DNA from: DATLOJ01 sp035536315
Lineage (GTDB): Bacteria > Actinomycetota > CADDZG01 > JAHWKV01
Assembly (NCBI GenBank): GCA_035536315.1
Contig: DATLOJ010000013.1
Span: forward strand, 1-36,844
Direction: 5' to 3'
DNA length: 36,844 bases
Positions 12,917 through 21,055 of the stretch are shown here, piece by piece (within the stretch, counting starts at the first letter, position 1; each line of letters begins with the position of its first letter). The notes under the pieces were generated by a model. That model was not told where the DNA came from, searched no databases, and saw only the letters and a program-made list of their open reading frames with translations. The position numbers and the translations under genes were made by a program.

Positions 12917-14782
12917 GTGAAAAAGGTTTTCTCGCCCGCCGACTTCGGCCTAGGAAAACTGTTTTACGACATCTCCGACGCGGTGATCGCGATGGACACG
13001 ACTACCGGCAGGATCTGTCTTTGGAACCCCGCTGCCGAGCAGCTATTTGGCTATTCGAGCGAAGAGGCCCTCGGGATGCTTGTTGCCGACCTGATGCCTG
13101 TCGAGTACAAGGAGAAGCACTCCGCCGGCGTGAAGGCCTACTCGGAATCCGGTAAAGGGCTGTATGTAGGTTCGCGCGAAGCGCTGGCCCTGCCGGCTGT
13201 AAGAAGGGATGGCCAGACAATCACCATTGAACTAACAATCAATCCCGCCAACATGCCTGGGTTGGAAAAGTTCGTCCTTGCAATCGTCAGAGACACAACC
13301 TCTCGGTCCCAGATGGAGAAAAGCCTTGCAGCAAGGGAAGAACAACTGGCTTCGGCCCAGCGAATAGCAAGGCTCGGTAGCTGGGAGTGGGACATCAAGA
13401 GCAACCGGATCACATGGTCGGACGAGCTTTATCGCATTTTCGACGTGGACCCCAGCGGTTTCGAGGCGACGTACGCGGCGTACATCGAGCGGATTCATCC
13501 GCACGACCTGGACCTTGTTCGATCCAATATCGAGGCAGCGTTCGAGACCTTTGAGTCCTTTGAATTCGATCATCAGATCGTTCGGCCCGACGGCACCACA
13601 CGGTGGGTACACAGCACCGGTGAGGTTCAGGTTGAGCAAGATGTGCCGGTCGTCATGCGCGGCACTGCCATTGACATAACCGAACGGAGACAAGCGCAGG
13701 AGGCAGAGGCCCGTCTGGCAGCCATCATCCAGTCGACCGACTTGTCGGTGACCTCTTTAACCCCCGACGGAATCATCGAAACATGGAATCCCGGAGCCGA
13801 GAGACTGTATGGATACACGGCGGAGGAGATCGTAGGGAAGCCATACAGAATCCTCGTCCCGGACTTCGAGTTGGAAAGGCATTACAAGCTCTTCGATTCG
13901 GTACGCGACGGCTTGTCGGTGGGCGGCTTCGAGATGCAGCGAGTTACGAAACAAGGAAGCATGATCTATGTATCCATTTCGGCTGCTCCGCTCATGGATT
14001 CAAGCGGCAGACTCGTCGCGATATCCGCAATCTCATTCGACGTGACCAGCCAGAAGTCGGCTGAACGCGCCTCTGAGGAAGCTTTCGTTTCCCAAAGATT
14101 GGCCTTGCAAAGGATGGAGCAAGTCGACGAGATGAAGAACGCGATCATGGCAGCGGTCTCGCACGATTTGAGAACCCCCCTGACGAGCGTTCTCGGCTAT
14201 GCACTGACACTTCAAAAAGAGGACAGATTCACAGCTGAGCAACGGGCGGACATGATCAACCGGCTCGTCAGCAATGCGAGGAAGCTGGATCGAATACTTG
14301 CGGATCTGCTCGATCTGGACCGCCTTGCTCGAGGGACGCTCGAACCACAGCGAGTAGAGGCGAACGTCACCAAGCTTGCTCGCGAAGTAGCTGGCAACCT
14401 CGAAGGTCCCGTAGGCGCGGTTCAGGTGGAGGGGGAGGATGTAATTGGCAACGTTGATGCCCCCAAAGTGGAGCGCATCATTGAGAACCTCCTCGTGAAT
14501 GCGGTCAGGCATACCCCCGAGGGCACTCCGGTGAGAATCCGCGTCACAGTCGGTGGCAACGGCATTCTCATCACGGTGGAGGACGAGGGCAAAGGCGTGC
14601 CCGATGACCTAAAAGAGTCGATCTTCGAACCCTTTCAAAGGGGAGAAGCTCTTGACCATTCACCCGGGTCCGGTATTGGGCTTTCCCTTGTATCCCGGTT
14701 CGCTGAGCTTCACGGAGGAAAGGCCTGGGTCGAAGACCGCGAAGGCGGTGGCGCAGCCTTCAAAGTTCTGCTTCCCACCTAG
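12917..14782 (+). CDS. Cytosolic hybrid-sensor histidine kinase with three PAS domains
   Basis: A 621-residue protein (GTG start at 12917; a TTG at 12899 would lie in the terminator T-run). Three PAS domains are visible at about residues 14-130 (VIAMDTTTGRICLWNPAAEQ), 145-257 (WEWDIKSNRITWSDELYRIF, with ITERRQ at its end) and 266-382 (WNPGAERLYGYTAEEIVG). A HisKA dimerisation domain follows with phospho-acceptor H416 in SHDLRTPLTSVLGY. The ATPase domain has the N box NLLVNAVRHTPEG, G1 box EDEGKGVPDD and G2 box GSGIGLSLVSRFAELHGG. No membrane segment or receiver domain is seen ('hybrid' is not meant in the receiver sense), and no response regulator lies nearby. PAS domains suggest sensing of redox, light or a small molecule inside the cell. 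Its ribosome-binding site is weak. Confidence 0.92.
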   Translation: MKKVFSPADFGLGKLFYDISDAVIAMDTTTGRICLWNPAAEQLFGYSSEEALGMLVADLMPVEYKEKHSAGVKAYSESGKGLYVGSREALALPAVRRDGQTITIELTINPANMPGLEKFVLAIVRDTTSRSQMEKSLAAREEQLASAQRIARLGSWEWDIKSNRITWSDELYRIFDVDPSGFEATYAAYIERIHPHDLDLVRSNIEAAFETFESFEFDHQIVRPDGTTRWVHSTGEVQVEQDVPVVMRGTAIDITERRQAQEAEARLAAIIQSTDLSVTSLTPDGIIETWNPGAERLYGYTAEEIVGKPYRILVPDFELERHYKLFDSVRDGLSVGGFEMQRVTKQGSMIYVSISAAPLMDSSGRLVAISAISFDVTSQKSAERASEEAFVSQRLALQRMEQVDEMKNAIMAAVSHDLRTPLTSVLGYALTLQKEDRFTAEQRADMINRLVSNARKLDRILADLLDLDRLARGTLEPQRVEANVTKLAREVAGNLEGPVGAVQVEGEDVIGNVDAPKVERIIENLLVNAVRHTPEGTPVRIRVTVGGNGILITVEDEGKGVPDDLKESIFEPFQRGEALDHSPGSGIGLSLVSRFAELHGGKAWVEDREGGGAAFKVLLPT

Positions 14783-14828
14783 TTGTTCGGTGGGGGCGCG
14801 AATGGCCCAAGAGTGGGAAATGTGCCGG

Positions 14829-14857
14829 TTGACCTGCATGTTTACCGGTGGTACTTT
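14829..14857 (+). promoter_or_regulatory. Promoter of the rpsL (str) operon
   Basis: TTGACC (14829-14834) and TACTTT (14852-14857) are spaced by exactly 17 nt. Initiation near 14864 would give a leader of about 190 nt. It is the only good promoter between the kinase gene and rpsL and probably drives much of the ribosomal gene run. Confidence 0.75.
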
Positions 14858-14858
14858 T

Positions 14859-15052
14859 AGCGGTCGTGCGTGTGGCCGCTTTCTGGCTTCACGCGCCTTA
14901 GAGCGCACCCCATGCCCTGGCGGACCGGTCTTTGCTTTGCGGTCCACATCGCTGGTGGCGGAGTTGCCCGAAAGACCTTACCCGGGTCGGCTTTGCCTGC
15001 CCGGCTGGTTGCACCGAGTAAGAACCGAGTAAGAGAGGGACTTGAGAAGGAA
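14859..15052 (+). promoter_or_regulatory. Structured 5' leader of the rpsL operon
   Basis: The roughly 190-nt untranslated leader can form several hairpins: AGCGG (14859-14863) with CCGCT (14876-14880) at its very start, GGACC (14922-14926) with GGTCC (14941-14945), and CCGGG (14982-14986) with CCCGG (15000-15004). It ends in GAGAAGG (15044-15050) just before the rpsL ATG. Long structured leaders on ribosomal operons often bind a ribosomal protein for autogenous control, but I do not recognise this as a known motif. No gene is seen in it. Confidence 0.45.
15013..15034 (+). repeat. Perfect 11-bp tandem duplication before rpsL
   Basis: ACCGAGTAAGA occurs twice head to tail (15013-15023 and 15024-15034), ending 9 nt before the rpsL Shine-Dalgarno sequence. 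It may affect ribosome standby or leader folding, or be a recent slippage event. Confidence 0.9.
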
Positions 15053-15427
15053 ATGCCGACAATTCAGCAGCTCGTCCGTTACGGGCGGGAGGTTCCTAAG
15101 ACAAAGACCAAGACGCCGGCCCTGAAGGGGTCGCCGCAACGTCGCGGGGTTTGCACTCAGGTCAAGACCACAACGCCGAAGAAACCGAACTCCGCCCTGA
15201 GAAAGATCGCGAGGGTCCGGCTTTCGTCCGGCGTTGAAGTAACGGCGTACATTCCGGGCATCGGCCACAACCTCCAGGAGCACTCGATAGTTCTCGTTCG
15301 TGGAGGAAGAGTCAAGGACCTTCCGGGTGTCCGTTACAAGGTCGTCCGTGGAACCCTCGACACCGCCGGAGTACGTGACCGTAAGAAGGCCCGCAGCCGG
15401 TACGGCGCCAAGAAGGAAAAGGGCTAG
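15053..15427 (+). CDS. rpsL: 30S ribosomal protein S12
   Basis: A 124-residue uS12, normal length, starting MPTIQQLVRYGRE; the frame is open upstream but GAGAAGG at 15044-15050 and family alignment fix this ATG. S12 lies at the decoding centre and helps check codon-anticodon pairing. The loops TTTPKKPNSALRK and RGGRVKDLPGVRY carry the lysines whose change gives streptomycin resistance elsewhere; both are the sensitive type here. It opens the str operon after a long leader, and rpsG starts 3 nt after its stop. Confidence 0.97.
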   Translation: MPTIQQLVRYGREVPKTKTKTPALKGSPQRRGVCTQVKTTTPKKPNSALRKIARVRLSSGVEVTAYIPGIGHNLQEHSIVLVRGGRVKDLPGVRYKVVRGTLDTAGVRDRKKARSRYGAKKEKG

Positions 15428-15430
15428 AAG

Positions 15431-15901
15431 ATGCCACGCAAAGGTCCAGCTACTAAGAGGGAAGCTCCCCCCGACCCGGTTTATCAGAACCCGCTCGTGA
15501 CCCAGCTGATCAACAGGATCATGCTGAGGGGCAAGAGGTCGCTGGCCGAAAAGATCGTTTACGGCGCGCTGAAGATCATTTCGGAGAAGACGGGTGGAGA
15601 TCCCACGCAGGTCTTGCGTAAAGCGATCGAAAACGTCCGTCCGCATGTCGAGGTGCGTTCCAGGCGAGTCGGCGGCGCCACTTATCAGGTGCCGCACGAG
15701 GTTCCTCCTCGCCGTTCGATGACTCTCGGGATTCGCTGGGTCGTCCGCTTTTCACGAGCTCGCAAGGAACGGACGATGGAAGAGCGGCTTGCAGGAGAGC
15801 TGATGGATGCAGCAAATGAGGCTGGAGCCTCGTTCAAGCAGCGCGAGGACACGCATCGTACGGCCGAAGGAAACAAGGCCTACATGCACTTTAGATGGTG
15901 A
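15431..15901 (+). CDS. rpsG: 30S ribosomal protein S7
   Basis: A 156-residue uS7 of standard length, starting MPRKGPATKREAPPDPVY. It is a primary binder of the 3' major domain of 16S rRNA and starts assembly of the small-subunit head. Conserved stretches GGATYQVPHEVPPRRS and KQREDTHRTAEGNKA are seen. In E. coli S7 represses its own operon by binding the mRNA between rpsL and rpsG; here that gap is only 3 nt. The structured gap instead follows rpsG (15902-16014), which may be where control occurs (inference). Confidence 0.97.
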   Translation: MPRKGPATKREAPPDPVYQNPLVTQLINRIMLRGKRSLAEKIVYGALKIISEKTGGDPTQVLRKAIENVRPHVEVRSRRVGGATYQVPHEVPPRRSMTLGIRWVVRFSRARKERTMEERLAGELMDAANEAGASFKQREDTHRTAEGNKAYMHFRW

Positions 15902-15936
15902 GGAGCTAGCGGAATTGAGAATCGGACCGGGAGGTG

Positions 15937-15961
15937 CCGCGGCGTAGATAACGCCCTGCGG
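15937..15961 (+). promoter_or_regulatory. Hairpin upstream of the rpsG-fusA terminator
   Basis: GGCGT (15941-15945), loop AGATA and ACGCC (15951-15955) form a 5-bp stem. It is extended by CCGC (15937-15940) pairing with GCGG (15958-15961) across a 2-nt bulge. It lies 10 nt before the terminator stem and could act as a protein-binding or anti-terminating element. Confidence 0.45.
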
Positions 15962-15971
15962 AACTTGCTCG

Positions 15972-16000
15972 GGCCGGGGGATTCCCCGGCCAATTTTTTT
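15972..16000 (+). terminator. Intrinsic terminator or attenuator between rpsG and fusA
   Basis: GGCCGGGG (15972-15979), loop GATT and CCCCGGCC (15984-15991) make a perfect 8-bp stem, followed by AA and seven Ts (15994-16000). The fusA start codon follows after only 14 nt, with its ribosome-binding site in between. No promoter fits in that gap, so fusA depends on read-through or regulated anti-termination, or on an unseen promoter upstream of the hairpin. Confidence 0.8.
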
Positions 16001-16014
16001 GAGGGAGCAGTGAA

Positions 16015-18156
16015 GTGTCGACAGTGACAAGCGAAGAAAAAGCTCAGGCATTCGAGGCCAGAAAGAAGGCCTCGGTTCTTCGCGAGTTTCCGCTTTCACG
16101 CACCCGCAACATCGGGATCATGGCCCACATCGACGCCGGCAAGACGACAACGACCGAGCGCATCCTTTATTACACAGGCCGCACCTACAAGATCGGCGAG
16201 GTTCACGAAGGCGCGGCAGTCATGGATTGGATGCCGCAGGAGCAAGAACGCGGCATCACGATCACTTCGGCGGCGACAACGTGTAATTGGAAAGACCATT
16301 GGATCAACATCATCGACACTCCCGGACACGTCGATTTCACAGTTGAGGTCGAGAGGTCTCTGCGAATTCTTGACGGGGCCGTGGCCGTCTTCGATGCTGT
16401 CGCGGGGGTAGAGCCCCAAACGGAAACCGTTTGGCGGCAGGCCGACCGCTACTCCGTACCCCGTATCTGCTTCGTTAACAAGATGGACCGCACCGGTGCG
16501 GACTTCTTCATGACCGTGGACATGATCCGCGACCGCCTTGGTGCACACCCCCTAGTAATCCAGATTCCGTGGGGCAAAGAGTCCGACTTCCACGGGGTGA
16601 TCGATCTTCTCGAGATGAAGGGTCGTTATTGGACGACCGAAAAAGGCGAGGAGTGGGAGGACCGCGAGGTCCCGGCTGACATGAAGGAAGAGGCCGAGCA
16701 CTGGCGCCACGAGCTGTACGAAGCACTTGCCGAGTTCGACGACGAGGTTATGGATGCATACGTCCACGGGGGAGATCCATCTGCGGAGCACCTGCGGATT
16801 GCGCTTCGCAAGGCGACTCTGACCGGTGAGGCTCAGCCCGTCCTTTGCGGGTCCGCATTCAAGAACAAAGGTGTTCAGCCTCTTCTCGATGCAGTCGTCC
16901 AGTTCCTGCCTTCCCCAAACGAACTGGTCCCGGTTACGGGCGAGAACCCCAAGAGTGGCGAAACCCTTGAGCGCAAGCCCGACGACGACGAGCCCTTCAC
17001 TGCACTCGCTTTCAAGATCATGTCCGATCCCCACGTAGGCCGAATTACCTACATCCGCGTCTATTCGGGAACCTTGAAAAGCGGCGGTGCCCTTTACAAC
17101 GCAACAAGGGAACGTAAGGAGCGCGCCGGCAGGCTCCTTCGAATGCACGCCAACGACCGCGAGGATCGTGACGTAGTTCAAACCGGCGACATAGTGGCCG
17201 TAGTTGGTCTGAAGCAGACGATTACCGGAGACACGCTTTGCGATCCGGACCATCCAATCCGCCTCGAGTCGCCCACGTTCGCTCAGCCCGTCATCTCGCT
17301 GGCTATCGAGCCGAAAACGAAGTCCGATCAGGACAAGCTTTCGGGCGCGCTTCAGAGGCTTTCGGAGGAAGACCCCACTTTTCACATCATGAGCGACGAG
17401 GAAACCGGGCAAACGATCATCTCCGGCATGGGCGAGCTCCATCTAGAAGTCCTCGTCGATCGTATGCAGCGCGAGTTCAGCGTCGACGCCAACGTCGGCA
17501 AGCCTCAAGTCGCCTACAGGGAGACCATTCGGCAGCCGGTGGTTAAGCACGTGACCAAGTACGTGAAGCAGACCGGTGGGAAGGGCCAGTACGGCCACGT
17601 TGTCATCGACGTGGAGCCGACGGGACCCGGCGGCGGCTACGAGTTCATCAACAAGATCACGGGAGGAAAGATTCCATCCGAGTACATCCCTGCTGTTGAC
17701 CAGGGCATCCAGGAAGCAATGGGCTCAGGTGTTCTCGCCGGATACCCACTGGTCGACCTGCGAGTGATCCTCACCGATGGGTCGTACCACGACGTCGACT
17801 CCTCCGAGATGGCATTCAAGATCACCGGATCGATGGCCCTCAAAGAGGCCAGCCGCAAGGCAAACCCCGTGCTGCTCGAGCCGATCATGGACGTAGAGGT
17901 TGTTGTCCCCGAGGAGTTCATGGGCGACGTGCTTGGCGACCTCAACTCGCGGCGCGGCCGCATCGAGAAGATGGACAGCCGCGGCAACGCTCAGATCATC
18001 AGGGCTCAGGTTCCACTTTCGGAGATGTTCGGTTACACCACTGCCCTTCGCTCCATGACCCAGGGCCGCGGCGTCCCTCACATGGAGTTCCACTCGTACC
18101 AGGAAGTTCCGAAGAACCTTGCCGAAGAGATCGTCAAGAAAGTAAGAGGGGAGTAG
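16015..18156 (+). CDS. fusA: Translation elongation factor G
   Basis: A 713-residue EF-G, the GTPase that moves tRNAs and mRNA through the ribosome after peptide transfer and helps recycle ribosomes. The G motifs are AHIDAGKTT (37-45), DTPGH (101-105) and NKMD (155-158); switch I carries QEQERGITI. The domain IV stretch VGKPQVAYRETIRQP and the C-terminal RSMTQGRG are typical. About 27 extra residues precede the usual LSRTRNIGIM start, slightly more than average. A GTG start with GAGGGAG (16001-16007) is chosen. It lies just behind a terminator-like hairpin, and rpsJ starts 2 nt after its stop with no tuf between. Confidence 0.98.
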   Translation: MSTVTSEEKAQAFEARKKASVLREFPLSRTRNIGIMAHIDAGKTTTTERILYYTGRTYKIGEVHEGAAVMDWMPQEQERGITITSAATTCNWKDHWINIIDTPGHVDFTVEVERSLRILDGAVAVFDAVAGVEPQTETVWRQADRYSVPRICFVNKMDRTGADFFMTVDMIRDRLGAHPLVIQIPWGKESDFHGVIDLLEMKGRYWTTEKGEEWEDREVPADMKEEAEHWRHELYEALAEFDDEVMDAYVHGGDPSAEHLRIALRKATLTGEAQPVLCGSAFKNKGVQPLLDAVVQFLPSPNELVPVTGENPKSGETLERKPDDDEPFTALAFKIMSDPHVGRITYIRVYSGTLKSGGALYNATRERKERAGRLLRMHANDREDRDVVQTGDIVAVVGLKQTITGDTLCDPDHPIRLESPTFAQPVISLAIEPKTKSDQDKLSGALQRLSEEDPTFHIMSDEETGQTIISGMGELHLEVLVDRMQREFSVDANVGKPQVAYRETIRQPVVKHVTKYVKQTGGKGQYGHVVIDVEPTGPGGGYEFINKITGGKIPSEYIPAVDQGIQEAMGSGVLAGYPLVDLRVILTDGSYHDVDSSEMAFKITGSMALKEASRKANPVLLEPIMDVEVVVPEEFMGDVLGDLNSRRGRIEKMDSRGNAQIIRAQVPLSEMFGYTTALRSMTQGRGVPHMEFHSYQEVPKNLAEEIVKKVRGE

Positions 18157-18158
18157 GC

Positions 18159-18470
18159 GTGCCGCAAGGACAGAAGATACGCATCAAGCTCAAGGCCTAC
18201 GACCACGAAATCATCGATCAAAGCGCGCGCAAGATTGTGGACACTGCGACGCGCACCGGTGCAAGCGTGCGGGGGCCGGTACCCCTTCCAACAAGGATCG
18301 AGAAGTTTGCCGTCATCCGGGGACCCTTCAAGGACAAGGACTCTCGCGAGCACTTCGAGATGCGAACACACAAAAGGATGATCGACATTGTCGATCCAAC
18401 CCCGAAGACGGTTGATTCACTGATGCGCCTTGACCTCCCGGCAGGCGTCGACATCGAAATAAAGCTCTAG
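18159..18470 (+). CDS. rpsJ: 30S ribosomal protein S10
   Basis: A 103-residue uS10, GTG start, beginning MPQGQKIRIKLKAYDHE. S10 sits in the 30S head and, as NusE, also joins transcription antitermination complexes with NusB. The long loop region RGPVPLPTRIEKFAV is conserved. It normally begins a separate S10 operon or follows tuf; here it begins 2 nt after fusA, with AGAGGGGAG at the fusA end acting as ribosome-binding site. It is therefore transcribed as a continuation of the str genes. Confidence 0.97.
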   Translation: MPQGQKIRIKLKAYDHEIIDQSARKIVDTATRTGASVRGPVPLPTRIEKFAVIRGPFKDKDSREHFEMRTHKRMIDIVDPTPKTVDSLMRLDLPAGVDIEIKL

Positions 18471-18478
18471 GACTACTG

Positions 18479-19129
18479 ATGGCACAGGTGACCAAAGGCA
18501 TCGTTGGAGAGAAGGTGGGCATGACCCAGGTCTTCGACGACCAATCGCGGGTCGTTCCGGTCACCGTGATCAAGGCGGGACCGTGTCACATCGCACAGGT
18601 CAAGACGATCCAGACCGATGGCTACTCGGCCATTCAGCTCGCCTTTGGTGATACCAAGGAGTCGCGGCTCTCGAAGCCGGAGCAGGGACATCTTCGGAAG
18701 GCGGGCGTCTCTTCGTTCCGAAGCCTCGTAGAGCTTCGAATCTCTGACGTAAGCGGTTTTTCTGTCGGCCAGGAGATCAAGGCCGACATTTTTGCGAAAG
18801 GCGAGAAAGCAGACGTCGTTGGAGTCTCCAAGGGCAAGGGGTTTGCCGGCGTCATGAAGCGGCACAACTTCCGTGGCAAGTCGGCCAGTCATGGGACGCA
18901 ACGCAAACATCGCTCACCGGGGGCCATCGGAGCGTGCGCAACGCCCTCCCGGGTCTTCAAGGGAATGAGAATGGCGGGCCACATGGGTCATGAGCGCGTG
19001 ACGGTTCTGAACCTCGAAGTGGTCGATGCCGATCCGGAACGCAACCTGCTCCTCGTACGGGGAGCGATACCAGGTCCAAACGGAGGGCTTGTCGTTGTTC
19101 GCAGCGCAGTCCGAGGGGGTGCCGCCTGA
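18479..19129 (+). CDS. rplC: 50S ribosomal protein L3
   Basis: A 216-residue uL3 of normal length, beginning MAQVTKGIVGEKVGMTQVF. It is an early-assembling large-subunit protein whose internal loop reaches the peptidyl transferase centre. The conserved loop KRHNFRGKSASHGTQRKHRSPG is cut here for length: key residues are HNFRG and SHG at about 125-140. The gene starts 8 nt after rpsJ and its TGA shares one base with the rplD ATG, indicating translational coupling. Confidence 0.97.
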   Translation: MAQVTKGIVGEKVGMTQVFDDQSRVVPVTVIKAGPCHIAQVKTIQTDGYSAIQLAFGDTKESRLSKPEQGHLRKAGVSSFRSLVELRISDVSGFSVGQEIKADIFAKGEKADVVGVSKGKGFAGVMKRHNFRGKSASHGTQRKHRSPGAIGACATPSRVFKGMRMAGHMGHERVTVLNLEVVDADPERNLLLVRGAIPGPNGGLVVVRSAVRGGAA

Positions 19130-19920
19130 TGGCTAAGGCGACTTTCTTTGCAGCGGAGGGCAAGAAGAGTGAGCTGGATCTTGCTCCTGAGATTTTCGAC
19201 GTCCAGGTGAACGTGCCGATCATGCATGAGGTCGTGCGTTCGCAGCTTGCCGCGGCGCGATCTGGAACCCACTCAACGAAGACTCGGGGCGAGGTGCGGG
19301 GTGGTGGAGCCAAGCCGTGGATGCAGAAAGGCACGGGCCGCGCACGTCATGGATCCATTCGAGAGCCTTCATGGGTTGGAGGCGGAATCGCCCATGGACC
19401 AAAGCCGCGCGACTACTCAATGCGAATCAACAAGAAGGAACGTGCCCTTGCTCTCAAGTCTGCGCTTTCCGACCGGGCAAGAGAGGGCAAGGTCGTCGTT
19501 ATCGAGCTTCCGGCCTTCGAAGAGCCCGAAACCAAGCGCGCGGTGCAGCTGCTCGAGGATTGGGGGGCTTCCGGCAAGACATTGATTGTCGTGTCGGGTG
19601 AAGAGACCGAGGACGTAAACCTTTGGAAATCATTCCGAAACCTTCCGCAGGTTCTGGCAGTTACGCACCCAACGGCTTATACGGTTCTTGCTGCGGAAAC
19701 AGTTGTCTTCACGAAGAACGCGCTCGAGCTACTTGGAAAGCCCGATTCAAAGTCAAAGAAGGAAGAGTCGCAAAATGCAGGGCTTAAAGGCAAAGCTGGC
19801 AAGTCCGTAAAGGCCAAGCCCGCGGCCGAAGCGGAGGCGAAGCCTGCCAAGCAAGAGCCGACTAAGGCCGAGGTCGCTGTGGCCGAGGGTGCTGACGCTA
19901 AAGAGGGTGAGCCGGCATGA
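19129..19920 (+). CDS. rplD: 50S ribosomal protein L4 with long C-terminal tail
   Basis: A 263-residue uL4. The core (about 1-204) has the conserved extended loop STKTRGEVRGGGAKPWMQKG and GRARHGSIR, which lines the peptide exit tunnel. From about residue 205 the protein continues with some 58 residues rich in Lys, Ala and Glu (AEAEAKPAKQEPTKAEVAVA), absent from typical 205-215-residue homologues and probably disordered. In E. coli L4 represses its operon by attenuation; nothing equivalent is visible here. Overlaps rplC by 1 nt and rplW by 4 nt. Confidence 0.96.
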   Translation: MAKATFFAAEGKKSELDLAPEIFDVQVNVPIMHEVVRSQLAAARSGTHSTKTRGEVRGGGAKPWMQKGTGRARHGSIREPSWVGGGIAHGPKPRDYSMRINKKERALALKSALSDRAREGKVVVIELPAFEEPETKRAVQLLEDWGASGKTLIVVSGEETEDVNLWKSFRNLPQVLAVTHPTAYTVLAAETVVFTKNALELLGKPDSKSKKEESQNAGLKGKAGKSVKAKPAAEAEAKPAKQEPTKAEVAVAEGADAKEGEPA

Positions 19921-20219
19921 AGAACCCAAGAGACGTCATCTTGAGACCGGTGGTAAGCGAGAAGAGCTACGGCCTGATCGATAACACCGCTTACACATTT
20001 GTTGTCAGCCCAACTGCAAGCAAGGTCGAGATTCGCCAAGCCGTCGAGCAGATCTGGGGAGTCAAAGTTGTGAGTGTCAACACGATGAACCGCAAAGGCA
20101 AGACCAAGCGTTACTCATCGAGCTACGCGACGTGGCGTGAGGCGACCCGCAAGGGTTCCAAGCGAGCGGTCGTGAAACTCAAAGAGGGCGACAAGATCGA
20201 GCTGTTCGAGACGAGGTAG
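19917..20219 (+). CDS. rplW: 50S ribosomal protein L23
   Basis: A 100-residue uL23 of normal length, beginning MKNPRDVILRPVVSEKSY. It sits at the exit of the peptide tunnel and is the docking point for trigger factor and signal recognition particle. The conserved start RPVVSEKSYGLID and the later VNTMNRKGKTKR are seen. The ATG overlaps the rplD stop (ATGA), a sign of coupled translation. Confidence 0.97.
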   Translation: MKNPRDVILRPVVSEKSYGLIDNTAYTFVVSPTASKVEIRQAVEQIWGVKVVSVNTMNRKGKTKRYSSSYATWREATRKGSKRAVVKLKEGDKIELFETR

Positions 20220-20221
20220 CA

Positions 20222-21055
20222 ATGCCAATTCGCAAGTCCAAACCGACCAGTGCCGGAAGAAGGGGAATGTCGCATGCCGACTTCTCTGAAATCACGCGCA
20301 CCGAACCGGAAAAGTCTCTTCTTCAGCCAAAGCCCAAGAAAGCTGGTCGGAACGCGCACGGACGCATCACGACTCGGCACCAGGGCGGGGGTCACAAACA
20401 GAAGTACCGCATGGTCGACTTTCGCAGGGACAAGGACGGAATTCCAGCGCGCGTGGCTCACATCGAATACGACCCCAACCGCAGCGCCCGGATTGCACTC
20501 TTGAATTACGCAGACGGAGAGAAGCGGTACATCATTGCCCCGAGTAAAATCAAGGTTGGCGACAAGCTAATGAGCGGATCGGACGCAGAGATCCGCCCTG
20601 GAAATGCCCTCCCGATCCGAAACATTCCGGTCGGGACGATCATCCACAACATCGAGTTGAAGCCCGGCGGCGGAGCCAAGATGGCAAGGTCTGCAGGATC
20701 GAGTGTTCAGCTCGTGGCCAAAGAAGGTGGGAACGCAACACTGCGCCTTCCTTCCGGCGAGGTTCGCCAGGTCCGCATGGACTGCAGGGCGACGGTGGGC
20801 GAAGTTGGTAACGCCGAGCATGAACTGATCTCGATCGGCAAGGCCGGACGCAGCCGCTGGATGAACAAGCGGCCCAGTGTGCGCGGGGTTGCAATGAACC
20901 CCGTCGACCACCCCTTGGGAGGCGGCGAAGGGAAGGCATCCGGAGGCCGGCATCCAACGTCCCCATGGGGAAAGAAGGAAGGCCGTACTCGTAAGAAGGG
21001 CAAGTACTCCGACCGGAACATCATCCGGCGTCGGGGATCGAAGCGTGGAGGTTAA
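20222..21055 (+). CDS. rplB: 50S ribosomal protein L2
   Basis: A 277-residue uL2 of standard length, beginning MPIRKSKPTSAGRRGMSHAD. It is among the proteins nearest the peptidyl transferase centre and is needed for subunit joining. The conserved RHQGGGHKQKYRMVDFRR and the essential-histidine region MNPVDHPLGGGEG are intact, as is the basic C-terminus. It starts 2 nt after rplW and the rpsS ATG follows its TAA directly. Confidence 0.98.
   Translation: MPIRKSKPTSAGRRGMSHADFSEITRTEPEKSLLQPKPKKAGRNAHGRITTRHQGGGHKQKYRMVDFRRDKDGIPARVAHIEYDPNRSARIALLNYADGEKRYIIAPSKIKVGDKLMSGSDAEIRPGNALPIRNIPVGTIIHNIELKPGGGAKMARSAGSSVQLVAKEGGNATLRLPSGEVRQVRMDCRATVGEVGNAEHELISIGKAGRSRWMNKRPSVRGVAMNPVDHPLGGGEGKASGGRHPTSPWGKKEGRTRKKGKYSDRNIIRRRGSKRGG

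Noticed and set aside
14774..14794. Hairpin CCCACC/GGTGGG at the end of the kinase gene as a terminator
   Set aside because: Only a 6-bp stem, overlaps the stop codon and lacks a T-run.
15915..15950. Promoter for fusA (TTGAGA at 15915, TAGATA at 15945)
   Set aside because: The spacing is 24 nt, far from the 16-18 needed, and it would still leave the terminator between promoter and gene.
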